From Plantago elongata (taxonomy: Eukaryota; Streptophyta; Magnoliopsida; Lamiales; Plantaginaceae): 54,930 nucleotides of DNA. Of the stretch, positions 24,900 through 36,414 are shown piece after piece. Below the pieces are notes generated by a model that searched no databases, was not told the origin of the DNA, and worked only from the letters and a program-made list of their open reading frames with translations. How positions within the stretch are numbered: position 1 is the stretch's first letter; each line of letters opens with the position of its first letter. Where the stretch lies: the NCBI GenBank assembly GCA_036897095.1, contig JAYMSP010000378.1, positions 1-54,930 on the forward strand, in the 5' to 3' direction. The translations under genes were made by a program, and so were the position numbers.

Positions 24900-27780
24900 A
24901 TAACTAAACTAGCATTTGCAGTTTATCATTTATGAGTGATTGTGATTTCTGTTATGCTATTTGCACTTGATCGGTTTGAAAATTCAACAAATTCGCTTTT
25001 TCAGCAACTCCTTGCCATGCCAAAACGAGTAGAGTTGCATTTCCACATCAAAACAACCAAGTAGTTGGTTGCAGAAACACCATAACATGAGTCATGACTA
25101 CTCCTACCCTTCGTTGTAAAATCGGGGTTGCAGTATGCATCTTGCAAAAGAAAATTAAAAAAAAAAAGAAAAAAAGAGATTAATCTACATGAGCTAAAAG
25201 CATCCGTCTAACTTCAAACTTTGCCGCTACCGGATATATCTAAACCTTGAGATGTCAGAATGAAACATGTGAAGCAGAAACCTGCAAGATCACCAAAACC
25301 ATGAAGTATAGCAATCACCAGTAAATCTGGAAGTCAGGCTTCAAGATGATGAGACCCAACCTCATGAAACACAGGTGTGAGTCGCCCCCTGTTTGCAGGA
25401 TCAGCTGGTCCCCATTCAGTCACTCACTAGAGCAACAGACAGCACGGGAAGCAAAGGAGAGGGGTAGAATACAGAAACTTTAGATTCGCATCAATAACAC
25501 CACAACAGCATGTTAACAGAACATACTGAGAATACATGAAGGCCAAAACATGTAAACCATGAACTAAGTGTAGGTATTGAAGACAGAACATACAATCTAG
25601 TTTTTATATCATGGAGTTTCTAGGTTCATCAAGATGTTTTAGCATGTTCTAAGTTATGCAGCCCTATTGCCAGAGACCAAAAAATTAACAGATGCAAGGA
25701 AACAATCAGCACTATTACTAGAACAAGGTCATCAGGAGCAAATCATACAGCAAACCCTTCAAGGATTTGTATGTTTCCTGCATCGTAATTATGTTAATTA
25801 TGCCACTTCACTTTTGTAATGAGCAAATAGTAACAGCCACAATTCCACTTGAGGTTTCCACCCCCCACATTAAGAGCATAATTAGCTGATGTAACTCGCA
25901 ATTATGCATTATTTTCAAACCATTGGGCACAAACTTCCAACAAGAATGTGCTAAGCTGCCAAATCCTGGTAGCAAAACTGTTCTCAGGTAGGACAGTTAC
26001 CTGTTACATGAACTCGTTTTCCAGTGATAATACCTTGGCTGGCACAGTTCCAACGTTCAATTGTCCCTGCACAATTCAGAGGTTGAAAGTAGTTCTTTCA
26101 CTCGCATAGACCAAATGGCCAATACTGGCACCGTCAACAGAGTCTGAAAGAGGCTTTCATCCACGTTGTACGCCCAATCACTACAAACGAAATGATAGTA
26201 ATTAAAAAGTACATCTAACAGAGCATCAGTCTACCAAGGGGATTGTTATCATCAAGTTTTATCCGGTCAACATAAAAAAGAATCAATAAATCCCGTACAG
26301 TGCATAAGGTAGCAACAAACCTACAAATCTCTGACCAAGCAATACAGCTAGTTCAAATGCTCCCAAGAACCCAGTCTAACACCATGATCCGAGGATGAGG
26401 AAATTTTTTGTTCTTTTTTCTAATGTAGGGAAGAATTGAGGACGTCCTGTTATTTTTATACATGGCATCTCAGAGGCTTTCAGAGTAAAATACAATCATA
26501 TGTGACTTGTTTATCCCCAAAGTGACGTAGACCTGATGGATCTTGCTATTCACAGACCAGAGCATATAACTTGATATTAATCCAAAAAACGTAACACTCA
26601 AACTGATTAAAGTAAATCATCAAGAGAAACAAAAAGCCTAATGAGTGCTATTTTACAAAATCAAAGGAATAACACAAACATAATTAATTTCAAGTATTAC
26701 CATACATTATGGTTTGAACATATTTGGGCTTCCTGGAGCCTCTACTAACTATCATAAAAGAAATCCTCAGCTTGCTTGACTCGATACTAAAATATATTTC
26801 AATCTGCGCCAATAGTAAGTCAACCCTAAGCATGTCAAGCTTCCAGGAGAAACAGACAGTACATATCAATCCTAAACACGTAAAGTAAATCTGTTCAAAC
26901 ATAAAGTTACCAACACACCCACGCTCAACCCAATATATCAGAGCACTGTGCACAATGATGACATGGTTTTTCAAGTGAGAATTTTATTTTGCTACACTAA
27001 GTAGGGCATGTGATGTTTATGCACCGTCAAGAACCAGTATAACTAATCACTATGTTCCTTCTAGGATACCGACATGATATGGCTATAAGAGCAATGTTAT
27101 GATGCTATCACATTCTTAACAAACTAACAGATAGCGCCAAAGGTGTAAATCAAGCATGTAATAATAGATTAAATGGTGGAAGTTGACTTCCACCACTGTG
27201 GATCAGAGAAAGATATAGTTATGGAAACACATCAGTAAAAAAAAAAAAGGTGTTCACACCTATGATCTAATGTACATTATGATTCAAATCAGAATCACCA
27301 TCCCACACCAGAGACGCAAAATTCCTGATCATTGGATGCATCCATATGAGCAGATTTAACATTACCTCCAGAGTGTAACACTTCCTCATATTCTTCAGCA
27401 ATGAAAAGCTAACACTGCCTCCACTTTAACGAACGCCTCTTGCAAACACAATATGAGGATTAAAATTTGATAGAACTGAAGATATAGATGCAATGACTTT
27501 CAAGATTTCAACATTAAAATTTCAAGTTTTTGATTACAGTCAGCCATTTGTTACAATACAAGATCAAACAGAAAGAAACAGCTCCCTAATAAGAAATGCC
27601 TTATGCCACACCTTGAAGGGCAAAAGAAGCATCCACTGCACATCCAAAGCCCAAGAAAGGAAATTGCCTCCATATGAGATCATTTTGATCAATGAACCAA
27701 GGCAACATGGAATGTCCACCTAAATAATGGAATGTTCCTGCTAAAAAACACCACGAACAATGCTTCATATATGAAGCTGC
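24900..27780. other. Long non-coding stretch beyond the CDKG stop codon
   Basis: It has a more even base mix than the AT-rich spacers but no supported exon with family motifs. On the minus strand there are plausible splice-like borders near 26010-26180 (an AG before TGATTGGGCGTAC and GTs after CCAAG), so part may be a spliced 3' UTR of the kinase gene. This is unproven. Confidence 0.3.
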
Positions 27781-27861
27781 AACACTCTTTTTAACCTAGG
27801 TCGCTCCTCAATCATGTAAGTCCATAAATTGCAGAAACCAAAAAAAAGAAAAGAATTGGAG

Positions 27862-30653
27862 CTATAGACCAAACAAACCACCAGTGCCTATTTCTCCTTG
27901 TAACTCCTTCCTACGTTGCTCTTCTAATGGATCAGGACTCTTCCAGACTCTACGCATACGCCTGAAAATTTCACCAGGGATATAAGATCCATCAGAAAAA
28001 TGCATTGACTGAAGATAGTCGTAATGTATAGGGTGAAGGGGCACAAACCTGTCTTGAGCATGCAGAGGAGGATATGTTGGCATAAGTTTCTTTGATGTAG
28101 GATGGGGCGCTTCACTAAACCATGCATGGCTAAGAGCTTCTTCAGCAGATATCCGCTGCAGAAGGAAAAAAGAACGAAAGCACAATTAGATACATGAGTA
28201 TAATCAACCCAAAGTATGTAAAGATTTTTAAAACAACATACCTTCTCAGGATCATATGCCAACAGCTTGCTCAACAAGTCAAATCCAGCATCAGAAAGCA
28301 CAGGCGAACCAATAAATGACGTTGCAGGAAATTTCTTGCGCAAGTTATACCTGGAAAAAAATGTCATCGGTAAAACACAAGGGAACTGGAAAATGAGGGA
28401 AAAGATAAAAATTTCAAGAACTTGGCTAACTTGCAATAGAGCATATCCTGAGACTTACCGATGACTGGGGAAGTTCATTTTATATCCAGGCAGTTTAGTA
28501 CAACCAGGCCATATAGTCTCATTTGGGGTGCCAAGAACTTCGAATATCTGCAGTATAATCCAGACTGAACTAATTACAACAGATACGAATTTAAGATCAG
28601 ATTTAAAAAAACACGAATATTATCATCCTGACAAAAAAGCATGTATAAGGACATAAGAGTATTTACCTTTTTAAGCTGATCAATTTCTGTCTTCCCACTA
28701 AACAGTGGTTCTTTTGATAATAGCTCAGCCATAATACATCCTACTGACCACATATCTACTGCTGTAGAGTACTTTTTGGCTCCCAAAAGAAGCTCCGGTG
28801 CCCTGAAATGTAGAGACCAATGGCTCAGTTTTATCTTCAATATTAAAATGATAAGCGATAAGCGCTAAAGCCTTGACAAAAACAGAGAATACTAATTAAA
28901 GAAAATAACTGCAGATATATTGCAACAAATTTATAAGGTTCACCCAAAAAAAACAAGAAAAACCATGTACAAAAGGAAGTATGATGTGCAAAGACTATAC
29001 TGACCTGTACCACAGGGTAACGACCAGCTGCGTATACGGTTTCAGAGGGCTCCCATATTGCCGAGCCATACCGAAGTCACAGATCTTCAGCTGGCCACGA
29101 TTGTTTAAAAGCAAATTCGACGTTTTAAGATCTCTGTGAAGCACCCAATTATCGTGAAGATACTTTATACCCCCTATGAGCTGAAGCATGAGACATTTAA
29201 CTTCACTTTGACTATATGGCTGCCTCTTTGTTTCCAGCACTGCTTTGAGATCATGTTCCATGTACTCCATGACCATAAAAATGTCATCCTGAGAAATGTC
29301 GTCACGTTTCCGACCACGAGTGCCACCCATAACTACCTCTTTGACATTGACAATTGACGGGTGATCAAAAGATAAGAGAATGTTCATCTCCCGGAGAGCC
29401 GTTAACGGAAAACCTTCTCTCTCCTTTTCCATCTTGACCTTTTTCAAGGCAACAATTTCTCCAGTCTTCTTGTCTTTGGCTCTAGAAACAACCCCATAAG
29501 TACCTTCATCAATTTTATTCAACCACTCAAACTCCTCCACACTTCTGCAAGCCTGAAGCATATTGACACTTCTTTTTGGCAGTGTAGCATCATCATCAGA
29601 CTCATTGTCAGAATACCTAACACTGGAACCAACGAATTTCCGACCATCCTCAATCTCCATGTAGTTATTTCTATCATCACTGTCAGAGTAACTATCTGTA
29701 CTAGAAGATCTAACTCGTTCATCTAAATCAGAGGACCTTCCTCTTGTTCCTGTAGAACCCTCTCTGTCAATCTCACCAAGCTCTGGACTAATTGATTTAC
29801 TGCCCCTTCCTTCATTTGATACAGAAACAGACCTCCTATTCGATGCACGTGTATCTTCATAATCGGATATCTCACCTTCATCAGCTGGTGAGTTACCCTC
29901 ATTTGCCCAGCGGGAGGATATCACAGTTCGCACCGGCACATCATCGTCATCTGCATTTGCTGCAGCAGTACCAAAATTGTTTACCCATTGTTTCTTTGGT
30001 ACAGGAGAAGTTTCAGCGGGTGATTCCAGTAAATCAGGTATTGTGCAAGGAACATCAGTACTCTGCATATTAACATCTGCACTAGAGTCAAAGTTAGGGG
30101 ACTGGTTGTGAGATTTGACCAGCGGAGGTCGAGGTGGTAACTTAGCAGTTCCAGAAACATGCCTGCTTTTGGCAGGCCTACTTACCACATCATTTTTATC
30201 CCAAACAATTGGTGAGAACTTTCTCTTATTCTGAACAGGAGACAACGAAATCCCACTATCCAAATTCTTAGACTGAATTTCTTCACTACCTGCAATGTCC
30301 GTATCAATAGCCCCCTCCGAACCATCACTAGATAGCTCGCCCGGCTCCCGCTCAACAGTCTGAGATAAAAGCACCATCTTCCTAGACCCACCCCCACTAC
30401 TCCCCGAATCACTACGACTGGAAGAAGACTGATACCCACCCTTCACCACCTCCTCCTCCCTTTCTTTAAGATCCCTCTGCCTTATCCTAACTCTATGATC
30501 AAGACCATCCCGAGCCCGACTCTGAACCCTCTCGTACTCCCCGTTCCTACGACTCAATCGAACATTAGAATTCCCAATTTCCTTCCTCACCATCTTCAAA
30601 TCAGACTCAAGCCCTTCAAACCCATAACCCCCACGTCTCCCTCCCGCAGCCAT
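27862..30653 (-). CDS. Cyclin-dependent kinase G-type (CDK11/PITSLRE-like)
   Basis: Model: exons 30653-29005, 28802-28667, 28547-28459, 28350-28242 and 28155-27862, in frame, giving 758 residues. MAAGGRR at 30653 is the first real ATG in frame. The first ~370 residues are charged and rich in Ser/Arg/Asp/Glu, as expected of a nuclear splicing-linked CDK. Kinase motifs: I381-DEGTYGVV glycine loop, K404 (ALKK), the cyclin-contacting helix PLTALRE (416-422), catalytic HRDLKTSN (H506-D508), DFG at 526 and LWYRAPE after the T-loop. A C-terminal tail ends in GTGGLFGL. CDKGs pair with cyclin L and tune pre-mRNA splicing and meiotic pairing in Arabidopsis. Neighbour order matches CDKG2 (At1g67580), and the length is close to it. 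The Ala in PLTALRE differs from the Ser I remember for Arabidopsis CDKG. Confidence 0.94.
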
Positions 30654-31173
30654 ACTCAACACAATCTTGAAATTCCCAAAAAAGAAACCCTGAACCCCAA
30701 TTCCCAAATAACGAAGAAACCCTAAATTTTCCCCAAATTGGTCACACAGAACACAAATCGAACACGGAATCTAATAAATTGGAACACAAACTTGGCGTAA
30801 TCGATTAATTGTAAAAGAAAACCTAGAAATCGAACGCAATACAATACAAGAAGGGAAGCACAGAACCTCAAAAGGATCAAGATTTATCGGCAAGCAAGTA
30901 GCTTTTTCCAATCGCAAGGTTGTGAAGCAGATTTGAGAGCAGAAACGGGTTAAAAAGTGGATGATTGAATCGATGAGGTTTGGTTATGATATTTATTATT
31001 TAGAGAGACAAAGCGATAGGGCAGAAGAAAGTGTTGCGAAAGAGAGAACCCATACACGCATCTACTTGGAAGAGATTAAATTAAATAGCACATGCTTTCT
31101 TTTTGTTAAACTTGGAAAGTACATAGTCGGCGCTACGCGGTACTCATTCCGTCCCAGTTCGAATATACATTAA

Positions 31174-32440
31174 ATCGGATATAAATTTTGATGTAACTAA
31201 TTAATTAAAATAAATTTTTTTTTATACAGTTAATAGGTAACTCAAACCTCCGAACTATTAGTTCGAGGTGAAGCATATTACTAACTGAATTACATTTCGT
31301 TAGCAATTAAAATGTTATCAATTAAAATAGGTTTATTGAAAGTGAAATATTGAACAATAATCTCCATTACTAGCTATGATTTTGAGCTTGGTAGCAGTTT
31401 GCTATGCCAGAGCTCCAAATCAATCATGTGGAGATTTTATTACTCCACCAGAGTTCTGGCAGAGCTTAATGATATGTTGTTGATACCAATACGGGGCTCT
31501 ACTAGAGCTTGATGCTCTGACATGGCTTCGGCAAAGCTCCCATGGGTTGCAATATAGAGTGATAGACCTTCGTATCAGAGTTTTGAGCTCCATTGCCACT
31601 GGACATGGCTCAGACCTTCAATTGGGATTATACAGAGGATTTTTTATTTAAATTTAATCATAATTAAGTTGGACATAATCGTATTCGTTTAGCTTATTTG
31701 AGTTGAAACATTATTTAATGTCATTTTAATATTTAAATTAGCATTAGTTTGATTTTAACTATATGAATACGTTTGAACGAATCTGTCTGTGTAATTTAAC
31801 GTATATTACAGTTTCGTTATTAAACAATGAACAAAAGTGTCAAACAGGCAACTTGATTTTTAACAAAATACTTAGTAGCATTAACTTTTGGGCATGTACA
31901 TCAAGATGAAATCGTTAAGTACATGTAAGTTATTGTTTAGGGTTCGAATTTTACAATGCATTTGGGTGTTAAACCACAATTGTCTAAACTCTAAACTTAA
32001 CCGACCACAATAGAACTGCATAAAATGAGCACATTAGGATTCCGAATGAGATCAAGAATAATTCATCCCACATACAGTAAATCATGTTAAAGCTGATATA
32101 TCAATATTTTCAAACAAAACACAAGAAAGCGGATCTTCAATTGATGCACTTTTCATAATTTAACCGAATACAAACATGGAGAATAACTCAAGAGATTCAT
32201 CATATGTACAGTTTCATTGACTGCTGAATCGATATATATGAATGAAAACATAAGATTCTGAATATTTACAAAATTCAAATCATACAGTACCTAAGTTCTG
32301 ATGTAATATGTCTTTACTTTTGCCTTCTTTCCTTCATGACATGAGGCCGTTTTACCAGTATACAAACAATGAGAAGACAACTACAACGCATAACACGATC
32401 TTTTATGTGTCATTGGCTACATGAAAATGACAAAATACAT
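31174..32440. other. Spacer with a GAGCTC-rich patch
   Basis: Between 31380 and 31620 words such as AGAGCTC, AGAGCTT, CAAAGCTC and GAGCTCC recur about every 20-50 bp in otherwise AT-rich sequence. It reads like a degraded repeat or transposon fragment; no product is recognisable. Confidence 0.35.
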
Positions 32441-32453
32441 GTCTGAACAGATA

Positions 32454-35400
32454 TCAAGCTGGAACTGCAGAACCACTGATTAAATGGATAAATGTAGCCG
32501 TAAACAATCCCAGCATTGCACCAGCAGCAACCTTGAAAACGGAACAAGTTAAAGGTTAATAATCTCATGCATTCTCCACTACAGACTTAACAAGACCCAG
32601 CCACAAAAAAAAAAAAAAAAAGAAATGCAATGTAACAACCCCGCCCCTATCAGCCAAGGCAAACACAAATGATTGAGAGATATTGTTGGTACGATGTTGT
32701 CTACTTTGGGTCGAAGCCCTTACATATTTGCTTTTGGAATCATCCAAAAGGTCTCAATGCCATGTGAGAGTGTGGATGGATCTACTCCACACACTTTAAC
32801 AGAAGTGGGATGTGAGGGTGAGGCATCGCATGCAACGACAGTCAGTGTTAAAGTAGCCTTCAATTTCAAGAGCTAGTCCTCATGTAGGAAATGGAATGCT
32901 TAGAGAAAACTATACAAAGTATTCATAAAGTAGTTCCAGGATCCAGTACTAGTGACTAAAAATATAAGTCATATGATTAAGCCTTTTCATACTCATCCTA
33001 ATCAAATTTCACAAACTAAAGGTACAATTCGAACCTGAGCATTCTCATCCTAATCAAATTTCACAAACTAAAGGAACAATTCGAACCTGAGTAGGAGTAT
33101 GACCGAGAAGCTCACGGAGCGGTCTGCTTTCAGCAAGAGGGTGTTCTGCTGGAAGTTGACACACGATCTGATTTAAGACCTGAAATTTAATTCAATACTT
33201 TTAGAAGTTTCACCGATGCACAACAACGAATCCTGATTAATGCATTTCATAAACAATTTGTTCATAATAATAACCGGGAGCTAAATTCCTGGTTCATCTT
33301 AGCACCCAACTATATGGAGTATAAATGAAAAGTCCTGCTCCACCTAGTTCATATATGTGTCAATTTATAAACTTCATCTCTATAAGTTTCCCATCGTGCA
33401 TGCATGACAAGTACATTTGATGAGAAACTTTCAGTCGCAAAGCCAGTGGATTACGCATAGATTTAAACATTCAGGTAAGAATTCTCAATATCCACAATAC
33501 ATAATAAATTTACAAAGATTTACTAACCTCTGCTTGACGTCCAGCATGCAATCTTACACCTGTTGCATCATACATCACCTGCCACAAGTCGATAAGCAAG
33601 CTGATCATTGAACCCCCAAAAAGGACAAATAATTGGATAATATGAAAATCGCATGCAAGAATGTGAGAACGAATCATGATCGATCAACTCTCTTTTTGCA
33701 AAGTGATGCTGATTATTGAACGCAGAAGTTTTTAACTAAGTCTCTTTCGTTATCAGCCTTTCTAACTTATTTTAACTGATTAGTAGAAGTTTTTTGCGAA
33801 CACTCAATTTCAAGTTCTGCTACCAAAAAAAAAACCTAAACATTATGTCTGAAGACGATCTGAAGTTATCCCATAACAATCAAGGCTAACCAACAATATA
33901 CAGAGTCCTCTAATAGATTCCAAAGACGTCAGTTAGTATCATGTCAATAAAGGTTCCAGAAAAGGAAAGGAAAAAGTTGGAATAGCATCTCTTTTAGTTG
34001 CAATATTAATTTCACCAATGAATCAAGAATTTGCAGTGACAAAATTATATTAATGGAAATTTACGAAATAATAGGAAGTACCGTACCACACATGCCAGGA
34101 TTGCTGACATTGCAAAGAGCGATCCTCCAAACCCATCTTGCAAGCCAACTGCAACTGCAAGAGCAATTACTGTGGCTGAATGGGATGATGGCATGCCACC
34201 AGATCCAACCAGCTGCTTAATGTCCCATCGATTTTCTTTATACCTGTTTGTGCATTTCAGACATTTAAGATTCTAAATAAAAAAGTAAAACATTAACTTC
34301 CCTAACCTGCATAAGGGTGTTTACCAAAAGCAGTTCAACCTACATCCACAAGCACTTACGGTAGTACTTCATATAAAAGGTAACGAAGAACCGAAAAGCT
34401 CAAAAGCTATATATTCAAATACTGTAGTTTGGCTTCAGAGCTAGGAATAGTCCACAAGTGGCTTAAATGTTCATGCAGACATTCACTTCTCCAAGGCCCA
34501 GGGGATTATAAAATAAAAAATTCTGTGAAGATTGCTCTTTCCAGCTTTATGTTAGTTGTTTAAAATATGTAAATGGAGCTCAGAGAAGGTAGATCAGATG
34601 GTGGTGAGAGCACCTATAAAAATATTAGTGAACTACAAGAATATGAAATAACAACTAGATACACATCCAAGACCATGACTATGTGATAAAGGAACAACAA
34701 AAGGCAAAAGGCCATAAAATTTTCAATGCAGCAACTAGGAGCTGAAAATTCTACATTTTCTGTATTTTTCCTCTTTGACAGTTAAAATTACATTCAGAGC
34801 AAGCTGTGGCTATAATTTCAGCAACAAGATTGTCTGAGCTCGAGGAAAGGCAGCATAAGCTCTAGTACTTATAGCCTAGATCAACAACTCGCGATTTACG
34901 CAAGAACATACTGATATGAGGCCTCGCGGGAAAAGCTAACAAAAGCAGATATTTATATTCAATAAGACCTTAATCAACACAATCCCGGGTGTAGTTATTA
35001 CTTGCTCATAGGTTAGCTAGATATGCCCTCTTTCAGGTGAAACTCCGGATCTATGATAACAACAATGAATATGCTCACGTCTTATGATAAAAAGTCTAAT
35101 GAAGTGCTGCAATGTTCAGCTGAAAACAATTCAAACCATTCCCTAGCCAACGATCCTTAACTTTTCTAAAGTAAAAAAGCCGAAGCAAAAAAGTGCTAGC
35201 TAATCAGGATTGCAAATCCATAAATCCCCAAACCACATCAGAAACCCATGTGTTACAATCAAACAAAGAGATCACAAACCCATATCCAAGATCGAATTTT
35301 TGGAACAAAAAACCCATAAAACCAATCGAAGAAAAGGAAAAAAAGGAAAAAGAGAAGACGTACCAAGAAGTGAGAACCTTAAAGCCTTGGGCAAGAGAGA

Positions 35401-35515
35401 AGGCGACGAGAGCAGACATCAAGGGGTAATTGGTGAAAATCGAGGAGGAATAATAGCCGGTGGAGACTGTTGTAGCTATTGATGTTGTTGGGTCTGTTTC
35501 TTGGAGAAACCTCAT
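32454..35515 (-). CDS. Acid phosphatase/vanadium-dependent haloperoxidase-related protein (DUF212)
   Basis: Model: exons 35515-35364, 34243-34087, 33578-33528, 33179-33087 and 32531-32454, in frame, giving 176 residues. The small membrane protein has hydrophobic stretches near the N-terminus (YPLMSALVAFSLAQG), in the middle (SATVIALAVAVGLQDG) and at the C-terminus (VAAGAMLGLFTATFIHLI). The motif GSGGMPSSHSA (64-74) resembles the PSGH-like phosphate-binding motif of the PAP2/haloperoxidase superfamily, and GHTPTQ lies near residue 150. No enzyme activity is established for the plant family. Orthologue order suggests At1g67600, or a plastid paralogue; the short Ser/Thr-rich N-terminus is not a clear transit peptide. 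Introns hold a TRIM-type LTR relic and a duplicated splice donor. Confidence 0.9.
32625..32845 (+). mobile_element. TRIM-type LTR relic in intron 4 of the DUF212 gene
   Basis: The block runs from TGTAACAACCCCGCCC through GATATTGTTGG...CTACTTTGGGTCGAAGCCC, CTTTTGGAATCATCCAAAAGG and GTGGGATGTGAGG to GCATGCAACGA. This succession of phrases is the signature of LTRs from plant terminal-repeat retrotransposons in miniature. A second LTR is not visible, so it is probably a solo LTR. It lies opposite to the host gene's direction. Confidence 0.55.
32993..33096. repeat. 52-bp tandem duplication spanning a splice donor
   Basis: TCATCCTAATCAAATTTCAC... starts at 32993 and again at 33045. The two copies differ at few positions. 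On the minus strand each copy includes CTCAG|GTTCGAATTG, the 5' splice site of DUF212 exon 4, so intron 4 carries a second near-identical donor 52 nt downstream of the true one. Confidence 0.85.
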
Positions 35516-35619
35516 CGTTGAAAACCCAATTCTTGCTGCTGCAATTCAAGGCAAGAAACAATTGAAACCAATTTGGTATCCTCCTATCGAATAATCGAAT
35601 CAATCTAATCTACAGTGCG

Positions 35620-36300
35620 TGCGTGTAGTCCAAATTAAGCAAAGAAACTAACAGAACGGTCAACGAGTTATTATTATTATTAGTATTACTATTGTTGTTA
35701 ATTTGTTGTTAATGTTCTTCTTCTGTAATAAATATTTTGGGATCGGAATAGGATATTTTGAGGGTTTTGTGCGTAATGTATACGATTCACCTGTCAGCCA
35801 GTATAAAATTTAGGGAACCGGTCTTTTCACTATATATGAAAATTTTATTTTTTATTTAAAGTATATAGACTTTTATTCAGTATATGTCAATATTTACGTA
35901 CTATTTGTGGGTTTTATTTAGGGTATGTGAATTTTTACGGGTTTTTATTTATAATGTGTGAATTTTTATGTTGTATGTAGGTTTTTATGTAAGGTGTTTT
36001 TACGTTGTCTCTTAATTTTTATATGGTTGTGGAGTTTAATATAGAAAAAAGTGAAATTTCGATATCTAATGGAAAATTCGTTCTTTCCCTGAACTATCTC
36101 ATTGACTAAGGGTTCATCACATGGAGAGATCCTCCCCAAATTTTATTACATATGTGTAATGACATTATATTAACACATGACTCGTTGTGTTACATCATTG
36201 TATGAATATAGTACTTCTTGAGGTATACTACTATATTAATGCATGTCAGGTCGTTTTTTTATAATATTTAGTGCCATGAGGTTTTTAGTGAGGATTTTTC
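35620..36300. other. AT-rich spacer upstream of the DUF212 gene
   Basis: It includes a short TTATTATTATTATTAG tract near 35670 and several TTTTTATG/GTGAATTTTTAT words at 35830-36030 that look like a decayed low-complexity repeat. No gene is visible. Confidence 0.35.
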
Positions 36301-36312
36301 CCCGACTAAAGT

Positions 36313-36414
36313 TGTGTTCTCTTCAACTGAAAATCACTTCAGTTCAGTTCAGCTTAGTTATAATTTATACCTTAGTACAGTTCAGTTCAATTCAATAAAT
36401 TTTAGTTGAAGAAT
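36313..36414. mobile_element. Short inverted-repeat element (GTTCTCTTCAACT family)
   Basis: GTGTTCTCTTCAACTGAAAAT at the left and ATTTTAGTTGAAGAATAC at the right form inverted ends around a CAGTTCAGTTCAG-rich interior. Related copies occur near 7.1, 49.7 and 52.1 kb in the window, which supports a MITE-like family. Confidence 0.5.

Noticed and set aside
33034-33095. GGTTCGAAT on the minus strand, resembling a tRNA T-loop (B box)
   Set aside because: No cloverleaf or A box can be formed around it; the sequence is the splice donor of the DUF212 gene and its duplicate.
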